A program made the translations under genes and the position numbers. Of a stretch of DNA of 64,000 bases, positions 22,094 to 32,608 are shown one piece after another. Source of the stretch: Rhizoclosmatium globosum (lineage: Eukaryota > Chytridiomycota > Chytridiomycetes > Chytridiales > Chytriomycetaceae); NCBI GenBank assembly GCA_002104985.1, contig MCGO01000011.1, positions 1-64,000 on the forward strand. Direction: 5' to 3'. Numbering within the stretch: position 1 is the stretch's first letter; the number at the start of each line of letters is the position of its first letter. Below the pieces are notes generated by a model that did no database searches, was not told the DNA's origin, and saw nothing but the letters and a program-made list of their open reading frames with translations.

Positions 22094-24201
22094 ATGAACA
22101 CACAATTCCTTTTGTTAGTCCTTGGCGCCATTGCCGCCAACATTCTCGTATGGACGGCCATGTTTATCGCAACAAAAGAAAGCTCTGAAACAGTTCAGAT
22201 TCCTTCTGATCCAGTTCGACAACCAGCGCTGTCAAACACTCAACAAACACATCCCATCTTATCTCCACCTGCGTCCCTCTGTTCCCTCATTAATGGAACT
22301 GAACTTCTTCAAACCGATCCCCGACCTTCTCTTTACGACTTCACCCTGTACCTAGGGACTGATCTTGAGTCCCTTAACCTCCGTCTCCGAACTCTCTCTC
22401 CTTTCATCGACACCTTCTACATCGCCCATCCAACCGAATCCCTCCGCGGCGATAAAATAGCAACGAGTTTACCTTTGGACCTGCTGGCAACAACGGCCAA
22501 AGTCGTTCAATTCGATGTAAACCTCACAGCTTACATCCCCTCCGATACCCGCCCCAACCTCCGTTACAACGCCTATGAGCGCATTGCATTCGATGCCGCG
22601 TTTCTAGAATTCAAGAAGAAGGCGGGAACGGATATTCCAAACGGCGCTGTGGTTATTGCTGGTCGTGTGGATGAAATCCCACGGCTGCGTGTCATAGAAG
22701 CTGTGAAGGAATGTGCTTGGAAGAAGGGGACGATAATGTATGCGTTGGATATGGAGCGGTATCTGTATGGATTTCAGTATCGCCGGCTGAAGAAAGTGGT
22801 TAGTGGTGTTTTTGCAAAAGCTGTTCTGTGGGGCGAGGAAGCGAAACTTCTTGATGGGGGATATATGAGGGACGGTAACCGCAAAGAAATTGTAAGGGGT
22901 TACGATTAATATGGTTACGCGACTCATTAAAATTGTAGGTTATTGGAAATGCCGGATGGTACTGTGAATCGTGTTTTGTGAACCTGACTGCAGCAGTTGA
23001 ACGTTCCCTGATTGGAACAAAGACGATATTCCCGTGCGTGTTGAGCATGGAATCTACTTGGACATGGAAACATACAGCCCTATTGAGTTTTCACACGACG
23101 TTCCAAAGGATCTCCCTCCCGAAATATTGTTCAATCCGGAACGATATTCGCACATGTTGCAAAGGCGTGGTCTATATGCGGGATTCAAAGACCTGCGAGA
23201 ACAACTACGACTCAAGAATTACAAGGAGTATACATGCGCAGAGTTAGAAGGAAAAGACAAGCCAAAGGACGATAAAAGCGATCCGAAAGTATACGACTTC
23301 TTCATGTACAATGGCGAACAAGATATTCTAGAAATTCGGCTAAACACGATGGGACCTATTGTCGACAAATTTCTTCTCGCCGAAACAAACTGGACCTTCA
23401 CAGGGAAATCAAAAGCGTTCCAGTTCCCTGGTCTGATGGGTACACCCGGATTCACAAAGTATTGGGACAAAATCGTGCACATTCAAGTTGATCCTCCTTC
23501 CTCCGACATTGGAAATTGGGAGCGTGAGAGTCATCATAGAAATCGTGGTTTGCAACAAGCTCTACATGCTATTGATATCCAAGAAGGTGATTTCCTTGTC
23601 ATTGCAGATCTGGACGAAATAATTAGACCCTCCTTATTGGCAAAACTCAAAACGTGCACTGGATTCACCAAACCACATTTCACGCCTTTGATGCCGTTTC
23701 ACTATTTTGGATTCGCGTATTGGCATCACAGACACTATTGGCCGGATGGGAAGGTATGAGATGGACCAACAAGTTATCGATTGACAAGTTTGAAGCACAA
23801 GGACTACGATTCGATCATGCCGGAGGAGTTCAAGTGAAAGACGCTGGATGGCATTGTAGTTGGTGTTTTTCAAACATGTCGCAGGTTATGTCGAAAGTTC
23901 AGAGTTACTCCCATCAAGAACACAATCAGCCAGAGTTTTTGACTCGCGAGAATATCTTGAATGGGTTCCGCCATGGATATGATTTGTTCGGAAGAACTTA
24001 TGATCAATTCAAGTATATTGAGGACAACCAAGACCTACCAGATTATGTAGCATTGAACAGAGACAAATATGAGTATATGCTGTACCGGCGAAATGAGTGG
24101 GCAGGATTTATGATGTTAAGGAAGAAATCCGGCGGAACACTTCCCTCAACACTTCACATCAATATGAACATAAAAGTGTGTTTTATTGTACTTATAATTG
24201 A
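22094..24201 (+). CDS. Two-domain GT17 glycosyltransferase A
   Basis: Type II membrane protein of about 690 residues (start ATG 22094, MNTQFLLLVLGAIAANILVW signal anchor) related to GT17, the beta-1,4-mannosyl-glycoprotein GlcNAc-transferase family of the Golgi. It contains two GT17-like halves. Half 1 has YDFTLYLGTDLESL, a degenerate metal-site motif GRVDEIPR and GWYCESCF. Half 2 has YDFFMYNGEQDILEIRL, an intact DLDE motif (ADLDEI, near 23610) and GWHCSWCF. Intron 22892-22938. Single missing bases near 23000 (TT for TTT), 23753 and 24107 break the frame; restoring phase gives an end at TGA 24201. Half 2 is probably the catalytic one. It heads a tandem array with genes B and C. Confidence 0.8.
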
Positions 24202-24268
24202 TAATTTATTGAATCATACCTGTGAAGAGAATGAACGTTAACGCCTCACCAAGTTGGATCTGTCAAAA

Positions 24269-26382
24269 ATGATCCAATTTTGGGTGCTTGTGGCGGTTGC
24301 TGCCAACATCCTCATCTGGGCGTCCCTGTTCATTTCAACCAAAGAATCGTCTCCAACCACAAAGCGAATTCCTATCACACAAACAACTCTCAATGTTGCA
24401 GCTTCCGATCACTACACATCCCTTGGTGTTTCCACAACCACATCCAGATCGCTACTACCTACTCCTACTCCTACACCAGTATCATCCCTCTGTTACCTCA
24501 TTAATGGAACAGATCGTCTTCAAACCGATCCCCGACCTTCTCTTTACGACTTCACCTTGTACCTAGGGACTGATCTTGAGTCCCTCAATCTCCGTCTCCG
24601 AACTCTCTCCCCCTTCATCGACACCTTCTACATTGTGCATCCAACTGAAACAGTCACCGGCAAGAACATATCAACCATCATCCCCCGCTCCGCCCTCGCT
24701 ACATCCAAAACCGTGATCCAACTGGAAGTAAACCCATCCAAATACGTCACAAAGGACCCGAAGGAGCGGAAAGACTTGAAGTACTGGACGTTTGAGTGGA
24801 AGACGTTTGACGGAGCGTACCTGGAGTTTAAGGAACGTGTGGTTGCGAGCGGTGAAGTCCCTGAAGGGTCGCTGGTCCTTGCGGGACGTGTGGATGAGAT
24901 ACCTAGGATACGTGCATTGCGTGCTGTGAAGGAATGTAACTGGGAGAAGGGTGTATATATGTATGCGCTTGAGATGGAGCGGTATATTTATGGATACCAG
25001 TATCGACGATTGAATCCATTGAAAGTGTATTCGACGGTTTTGCAGTGGACTGAACAAGCGAGAAAGTTGGATGGTGGGTACGTCAGAGATGGGAATGGAG
25101 ATGAAAAGGTGAGTGAGCACTCTTAACTCTAAAATTCATTCTAATTCACAAAAACAGGTGATTAAAAAGGCGGGATGGTATTGCGAGTCATGTTTCGTGA
25201 ATGTTACAACGGCGCAAGAGCGATTCCCCAACTATGGTCGAAACGATCTCATTGAGCGAGTCGAGTATGGGGTGTATATGGACATTGACAAATACGGACC
25301 TGTAGGCTACACGCATGACGTTCCTGCGGATATCCCACCAGAAGTTATTTTCATCCAGAGCGTTACTCGCATATGCTTCAGCGCCGAAGTCCCTATGCTG
25401 GCTTCAAGGACGTTCGCGAAGAATTACGTCTCAAGAATTACAGACAATATACATGTGCAGATCTAAAAGCAAAAGACAAACCGAAAAATGACACAAGTGA
25501 TCCAAAAGTGTATGATTATATCTTGTACAATGGTGAAGCTGACGTATTGGAGATTCGAGTCAACACCATGGGATCTGTTGTTGACAAGTTCCTTCTCGCA
25601 GAGACAAACTGGACGTTCTCTGGATTACCAAAAGAGTTTCATTTCCCATCACTCAAAGGGAAACCTGAATTGCAAAGTATTGGGACAAGATTCTTCATGT
25701 TAAAGTCGGACCACCTCCAAAAGAGACTGATAACTGGGGTCGTGAAGGACACCATCGATTTCATGGGCTACAACTAGGTTTACGTGAGGTTGGCATCAAG
25801 CCAGGAGATATTCTAATTCACTCAGACCTGGACGAAATGGTTCGACCGACTGTGTTGACGACCATGAAAAAGTGCACTGACTTTGCTAAACCACACATTA
25901 CAACGTTGATGCCATTCTACTATTTCGGATATTCATACCGGCATACGATGCACGTTTGGCCGAACGGAAAAGTAATGCCTTGGACGGAAAAGCATTCTAT
26001 TGACACTTTCAATGTGAAAGACTTGCGATTCGATCATAATGGAGGAGTTCAACTCGAGGAATCAGGATGGCACTGTAGTTTCTGTTTTTCTAATCTTTCT
26101 CAAGTCATTACGAAAGTGAAGAGTTACTCCCACCAGGAATTCAATAAGCCTGAGTACATGACCCCAGCAAACATCATGCGTGGGTTTTACCATGGCTTTG
26201 ATTTGTTTGGAAGGGCATTTGACCAATTTAAGTATAGCGAGAGGAATGAGGATTTGCCAGACTATGTCGCATTGAACAGAGAAAGGTTTGAGTATATGTT
26301 GCATCGACGGAATGCATGGTCTGGATTTGTGGATGTGAAGGAGGAAGTGCGCAAGAATTTCACATTGTTGGATGAGTTATAA
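24269..26382 (+). CDS. Two-domain GT17 glycosyltransferase B
   Basis: Start ATG 24269 (MIQFWVLVAVAANILIW anchor), then a Thr/Ser/Pro stalk, then the same two GT17 halves as gene A. Exon 1 is nearly identical in DNA to gene A from DPRPSLYDFTLYLG onward. Half 1 carries GRVDEIPR, while half 2 carries HSDLDEMVRP and GWHCSFCF. Intron 25109-25157, at the same site as in gene A. Missing bases near 25352 (TTTTCATCC, A lost) and 25674 (GAATTG, T lost) change the frame. The last 180 residues (25837-26382) are intact and end in LLDEL. The 67-bp gap to gene A and the shared intron point to tandem duplication. Confidence 0.8.
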
Positions 26383-26478
26383 ATAGGAAATAATGCACAA
26401 GGAGTACAATGCAAATGCTTGTTGGCATTGTCTGATTTTTAATTGTTCCTCCTTCAGACACAGTTGACATTTGCAAGG

Positions 26479-28657
26479 ATGGTTAACACGCAGTTCCTCC
26501 TTCTCGTTCTCGGAGTAATTGCTGCCAATATTCTTGTATGGACGGCCATGTTTGTTTCGATGGGCGAAGGGCAGGAAAGCGCGGCCCGACCCGTTTCAGT
26601 TCCAAACGAAGTTGTTGGAGCAATTGCCAATTCAGCGCTTGGCTCTTCGCTTTCCCAGTCGATCCAAGCAAGGTCCCATGTGCGTTTGTCCAAGGTGGGT
26701 GGCCTGGCAGTCTAGGACAGTCCCTAGGAGAGTTCCTAGGACAGTCCCTAGGAGTCCAATCTTATCACTCACTCACTCTCCCTCCAAATCAGGAACGCCC
26801 CACGAAGCCAACCAAGAACCACAAACAATCTACGACTTTTCTCTCTTTGGCGGTGACTTGAATCGCTAAATCTCCGTCTGAGAACCCTGTCGCCCTATGT
26901 CGACACCTTCTTTATTGCCCATCCATCCGAGTCCTGGCGCGGCGACAAAGTCTCAACATTGTTCGATCAGTCAGATCTCGCAACTTCGCGAAAAGTCGTT
27001 CAGTGGGAAATAAACCAGGCTAAATTCATGCCAAAGGAAAACAGGGCTTCAATCAAGTACCACGATTACGAAAAGATTTCTTTTGATGCTGCGTTCCTCG
27101 AATTTAAGCAAACGTATTCGCAGAACGTGAAGAATGGATCGCTCTTAATTGTGGGCGGCAGAGGAATTACCCCGTCCTGAAGTCTTGGATGACTTTGTCA
27201 AATGTACTCTTCCTAAACTGCTTCAATGTATGCTCTGGATATGGAGGCGTACATGTATGGATATCAGTACCCACGTTATGAAGCCAAGAAAACCCCCATT
27301 TTTACAAAAATCGTGAAATGGACTCCAGAAGAAGCCAAGTTGTTGGACGGTGGATATATTAGAGATGGAAATCGGAGAGAAAAGGTGAATATCAACTGAA
27401 CTCTAAACAATACCCATATAACCATATACATTCCAGCACATAAACACGCAGGATGGTATGTGAATCTTGCTACGTCAACTTAACAACCGCAGTCGCCCGC
27501 TTCCCTGGTTGGAACGACGAACTCGTACCTTCCCGATACCGTTACGGAATATATCTCGAAATGGAGCGATACGGCCCCGTTTACTGGCAACCCAACCTCC
27601 CCTCCGACCTTCCCCTACAAGTCACCATGAATCCAGAACGATACTCACACATGCTCTCCCGCCGAAACTCCTTCTCCGGCTTCAAAGACCTCCGCGAAAG
27701 ACTCCGCTTAAAACGGTACAAGAAATACACATGCGCAGAACTCGGTGGAAAGGAACGCTCCCCAGACGATCGCGTATCTCCCAAAGTCTACGATTTCTTC
27801 CTCTACAATGGCGAACAAGACCTCCTCGAGATCCGTCTCAACACACTCGGCCCCGTCGTCGACAAATTCCTCCTCGCCGAGACAAACTGGACATTCACTG
27901 GAAAATCTAAACCCTTCCACTTCCCCACTCTAAAAGGAAAACCGGCTTCACAAAGTACTGGGACAAAGTTGTCCACGTGCAAGTCGACCCACCTGCAACA
28001 GATATCGGCAATTGGGGCCGAGAAGGACACAACCGTAACCGCGGGTTACAACAAGCCCTCGCCCTCATTGACGTGCAAGATGAAGACTTTATCCAAATCT
28101 CAGATCTCGACGAAATCTGGCGTCCAACGGTTGCAACAACGATGCGAAAATGTACAAACTTTGAGAAACCGCATTTAACGCTTCGTCTGACGTTCCAATA
28201 CTTTGGATTCGAGTTTCATCACCATGCTGGGGCATGGGCGAATGGAAAAGTCCTTATTTGGAATACTGCGAAACATACGATTGATAAGGTTGTAGCGCAA
28301 TCGATTCGTGATGATCATGGAGGTGGTGTACAGATCCATGATGCTGGATGGCATTGTTCATGGTGTTTTGGAAATATGTCTCATGTGCTCTCCAAAGTCA
28401 ACAGTTATTCCCATCAGGAACACAACCAGCCAGAGTTTTTGACACGTGAGAATATCTTGAATGGTTTCAAGTATGGGTTTGATTTGTTTGGGAGGACGTG
28501 GGACCAGTTTGAGTTTCACCCGGACATTCAAGAGATTCCTGACTATGTGGCACATAATCGGGAACGGTTTGAATATATGCTGAGGAGAAGGAATGAATGG
28601 GGTGGCTTTTATGATGTCAAGGCTGAAATTTGGAAAAACATTACAGGACAGATATGA
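26479..28657 (+). CDS. Two-domain GT17 glycosyltransferase C
   Basis: Start ATG 26479 (MVNTQFLLLVLGVIAANILVW anchor region), followed by a stalk disrupted by frame changes and a CCTAGG minisatellite. Half 1 is recognisable (YVDTFFIAHPSESWRGDKV) but its metal-site segment near 27160 is scrambled by a frame change. The intron 27385-27436 is at the same site as in genes A and B. Half 2 is well preserved: YDFFLYNGEQDLLEIRL, ISDLDEIWRP (near 28105), GWHCSWCFGNM and the C-terminal RRRNEWGGFYDV. Missing bases near 27453 and 27945 are implied by the paralogs. It is the most diverged of the three copies, and half 1 may be decaying. Confidence 0.72.
26703..26757 (+). repeat. CCTAGG minisatellite in the GT17-C stalk
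   Basis: Four CCTAGG-containing units of 11-13 bp alternate CCTAGGACAGTC and CCTAGGAGAGTT. In the likely coding phase they give a Gly-Gln-Ser-Leu repeat in the membrane-proximal stalk. Genes A and B lack it. Confidence 0.7.
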
Positions 28658-28878
28658 TCCTTGGAGATGTTGCAAACAACACTGTGGAATTGAAAGATGA
28701 TAATTTAAGTAAGACACCAGGGGTCAGCGTCGAGGAAGGCCCTGAACCCAGTAAAACTGATGCTGAGGAGGAGGTTGAGGAAGGACCCACTAAAACTGAA
28801 GCTGAGGAGGGGATGCCAACGAAGATACCGTCTAATCTTTCCTCTCTGTTGAATACTCATCGAAAAAGCCCTATTTGA
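28630..28878 (+). CDS. Short Glu/Thr-rich frame, possible C-terminal tail of GT17-C
   Basis: 82 codons overlapping the last 28 nt of GT17-C in another phase, ending in TGA at 28876-28878. The protein is acidic, with a repeat EEGP-x-x-x-KT-DAEEE / EEGPTKTEAEEG. It has no recognised domain. Loss of one A in the A5 run near 28634 would fuse it to GT17-C, or it may be 3' UTR. Confidence 0.3.
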   Translation: MEKHYRTDMILGDVANNTVELKDDNLSKTPGVSVEEGPEPSKTDAEEEVEEGPTKTEAEEGMPTKIPSNLSSLLNTHRKSPI

Positions 28879-28941
28879 AAGAACGTTTTATTGTTTGGAG
28901 ATGAAATACAAAAATGTCTAAAATGAATATCAACACGGCCC

Positions 28942-31900
28942 TTAAATCTCTTCCTTGGCCTTCTCACTTTCCTCTTCACCAGTTACATCCGACGAGACAG
29001 CATCACTGACTTTGAAATCTGAGCCAAACTCCATTGAGAAAGTTTCGCCAGTACCCTTGAACACGTCAGACATAAAGTCATCAACGCGGAAGTCCTCTGT
29101 CTTTTCGTCACCGTTCACAACAGTGGATAGATAATCTTCAGTGCTAATGTCCTGAGCGCTATCGTCCTGGTTCTCTTCTTCAACTCCATAGCTATCCATA
29201 AAGTCGGTGTCGTCAATATCCTCAACGACTTCAGTCTTAAGGTTTTCAGCTTCCACTTTTTCGTCCGAAATGACCTCAACATCTTCTTCGTTTTCTTCAA
29301 CCCCATAATCTCCAAAATCGAAAGACTGCTCGACTTGAGCGACAGGTACTTCTTGCACTTGTTCATAGAAATCAACGGCAGGTTCCTCAACGGTGTGGTT
29401 TTCTCCTTCAGCTTCGTAACTTTCTTCAATTTTGAACTCGCTTTGTTCTACAGCTTCAGAGTCGACCTCATCATCCTCGAACGAATGAGCCACTGATGGT
29501 TCAACGGCAGTAGATTCGACATACTCTTCAGCTTCATGCACATTATCAGCAACATCATCAGCTCCGTAGTCTCCATAGTCAAAGGATTGGTTTCCTTGAC
29601 CCTCAATATCAAGCGATGGTTGAGATTCAGGGACAACGATAGACGCTTCAACATCAACATCATCAGTGGCTGGTTCGAAATTGTAGATATCCTGGTTTGA
29701 CGATGGAACAAAATCATCAACAGCTGATACATCAACCATGTTCTGAGCATTTTCCACCTCAGCGAATTCAGGTTCTTGTGCGAATGCTTCTGAATCCTGG
29801 ACCTTCTCTTGTGAAGCCTCAATAACGAACTCCTCTTGTTCGACAGCTTGAACAGCAGAAACATCGGCATACTCAAAAGCAGTCTCAACTGGAATACATC
29901 AGTAGGCTCAATAGTTGTGTCCAACGTGTCATCGGTTTCAGGTACGTCAGCATCAGGCTCTTCCAATGATTCGTAGGAAGTATTAACTGCTTCTCATAAA
30001 CAGGCTCCATAGTTTCACCCTCCACTACTTCAGCGAAATTAGATTCTACAACACCTTCGTCAATGTCATAGACAGGCTCATCGACTTCGTTGTTCTCGAA
30101 TTCAGCCTCAATCGCGGCTGCAAACTCCCCAGTTGGCACAACAGTTAAAACTTCACGCTCTTGAAGAGGTTCCTCGAATTCAGCACTGACAGTCTCTTCA
30201 ACTGATTGATAAGCCTGCTCAATGACCTCTTCTGAAGATTCGGCACGCTCAACAACCAATTCGTCATAATTGGCGAGTTCTTCATCAGCTGCATCAGCAA
30301 CAGGTTCATCGTCAGCAATGTCATCAGCAGCATCAGCAACAGGTTCATCGTCAGCAATGTCATCAGCAGCATCAGCAACAGGTTCATCGTCAGCAATGGC
30401 TTCATCAACAACTTCGACATGAGCAGCTTCAACATCAGCAACTTCAACATCAGCCGCTTCATCGATATGAACAGGCTCTTCAACTGACTCTGCACTTAAT
30501 TCTTCAGCATAAATAACGTCCTGAACTGCCACTTCATTCGTTTCCTCATGAGACTCTGGTTCGTCTACATCATCCAAGACTTGCTCATCGGCCATGTATG
30601 CTGGAACCTCAGTGCTAGTAGCCTGTTCAGCATCGACGTCTTCGGTGTAAGTGGTTTCTTGCAAGATCTCTCTGGTTTGAACTTCAGCAAACTCGTCAGC
30701 AGGTTCATCAAGTATAGTTGTTTGCTCAGTTTCTTCAGCAACAACGACGGCTGTTTCCTCCATCTCTTCGGAGGCCACTCCTGCTGTTTGCTCGATTTCT
30801 TCAGAACCAAAGAGTTCGTCATCAACAGGCGCTACATAAGTGTTTTCGTAAGAAACAGCATTCGAGACAACGCTTTCAATGTAAGGCGTGTCATCCTCGT
30901 CTTCTCTGGCTTCTTCAGCATCTTTCAAAATATTCACATCGCTTTCTACTGGTGCATCATACACATCGGCAACAGAAACAGCATTGACGACAACGGATTG
31001 AACGTAAGTCTCTTCGGCAGCAACAACTGCATCGTCACCAAGATCAATTTCCCTCTCAGCATACGAACTGTAAGTTGGCTTCTCTGCAACAGACTCATTA
31101 AACGAGAATGGACGCTCAATAACAGGTTCAGCGGCCTCAACAACAGAATTGTCAGCATATTGGACATTAGATTCAGCTGCTTCGTAAACATCCTGGTCAA
31201 GGTCTTCCATTTCGATAATCTGCTCTTGTTCAACTTCCGCATTTTCATACACATCGTCGACTTCATCAACGTATTCTTCTTGAGAAATTGCAGCGGCTGG
31301 AACTGGCACTGGTTCGCGTTCACCCTTGACCATACGAGCAATCTTTTCTTTGGCATTCCTCTCATATTCTTCTCTGAGAGCTCTAGCTTCGCGTTCTCTT
31401 TGCTGAGCAAGCATCAATTGCTCTTCTTCCAATTCCAAACGACGAGCTTCTTCATTCGCCTTTACACGAGCTGCTTCCATTTCACGTTGGATTTGCTCCA
31501 TGGAGGCTGGTGGACCTCCCGCAGTTCCAAGCAGTGCTCCCAAATTCTTAGGAAGCATAGACAGTCGAGAAGTGAGGCTGGTCATCATAGGGGCAGGAGC
31601 TTCACCTTTTGGAATCTCAGGTCTGGCTGGAGGTTCTTCTACAGAGTCAACGAACTCATGCTGGGCCTTCATCAATGCCTCTTTCAAGTCCTGGACACTG
31701 GCTTGAGAAGACATACGCTCGGAAATAACAGTGTTGAGAACACTGCTTCTTCGGCGGTGACGAGCTTCAAACTCCTTGAACTTCTGAGCAATCAAATCAA
31801 ATGCATTGTTCAATTCTGCTGGATGCTGGTAGAAGGGACTGTATAAAGCAGGGTCGGCTGGAACAAACTAAACATGGGCTTAAGAAATGAAGTTGGGTGT

Positions 31901-32562
31901 AAAGTTGAAGACTTACGTGAACAGCTCCAAGTTTAAATACTTCTCCTTCTCCAGGAATTCGCTTCAGGTCAACATAAGCAGTGTTCAAGTTGCAAAGTGT
32001 TTTCAAGTAACCCAATCTCAAACTGACTGGACCCATTCCAGCAAGTTGCTTCTGTTCATCGATTGGGAAGAAACGAGTGAATCCTCGAACAACCTCCAAC
32101 TCAGGATCTACAGAGCTTCTATAGTTCTGCACGTGTCCCTCTGAATTCCACAGACAAACTTCAAATGCAACCCGACTGACTGACTCTACGCAAGTTTCCG
32201 AACGTCTCTGGGATCTCCAGTCACAATAACTTCATAAGTTCCACGAGGAAGGCCGGAATCCAACTTGAGGAGAGCAACGTGGCCGTGAGAACCGGAGCCA
32301 GTAGTGTATTGCCAAGAATCGGATGATCTGGTGTTTGCTTCCTTTCGGTTTTGAGTGAGTGGTTATTGATTTCAGAGTCCCATGCTCTAATCTCAAATTT
32401 CTCCAACTCCTGTGCATCAAGATTCAAACCGGCCGTGGCAAGAGGGTGGAAGTCTTCCCATCTCCAGAACTATTGATCATGTGGAAATCTTGGAAGCGGA
32501 AGAAGTAATCGCATTCTTCAATGCTCCAATCTGGTCTTATTGGAAGCTTTTGAGAAAGGCCA
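28942..32562 (-). CDS. C2-like, coiled-coil and acidic-tail region, probably 3' exons of the NACHT-WD40 gene
   Basis: Read 32562 to 28942, ~1,160 residues. It begins right after an intron-like element (32608-32563: GTGATT, CTAAC branch, T6, CAG), so it seems to be spliced to the NACHT-WD40 gene. Order: a ~170-residue beta-rich block (WQYTTGSGSHGHVALLKLDS, LPRGTYEVIVTGDPRD) resembling calpain domain III/C2; PIDEQKQLAGMGPVSLRLGY; an intron near 31910-31870; a Glu/Arg coiled coil (EEARRLELEEEQLMLAQQRE) around 31480-31330; then ~780 residues dominated by Asp, Glu, Val and Ala. The tail includes three 13-residue repeats and SFD(F/Y)GDYG motifs. Missing bases near 32433, 30005 and 29890 alter the frame. 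Calpain-type and acidic-tail assignments are by appearance only. A separate gene cannot be excluded, but no convincing start codon is seen. Confidence 0.6.
30282..30398 (-). repeat. Three 39-bp repeats in the acidic tail
   Basis: Three tandem 39-bp units starting at 30282, 30321 and 30360, almost identical in DNA, encoding ADDEPVADAADDI in the acidic domain. Copy number is likely to vary between strains. Confidence 0.9.
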
Positions 32563-32608
32563 CTGAAAAAACCGTTAGTTTCAACATTGACAAATCACCT
32601 TAAATCAC

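Noticed and set aside
30548..31846. 432-codon plus-strand open frame
   Set aside because: Shadow of the acidic, GAA/GTT-rich minus-strand coding region; Phe/Ser-rich with no motif.
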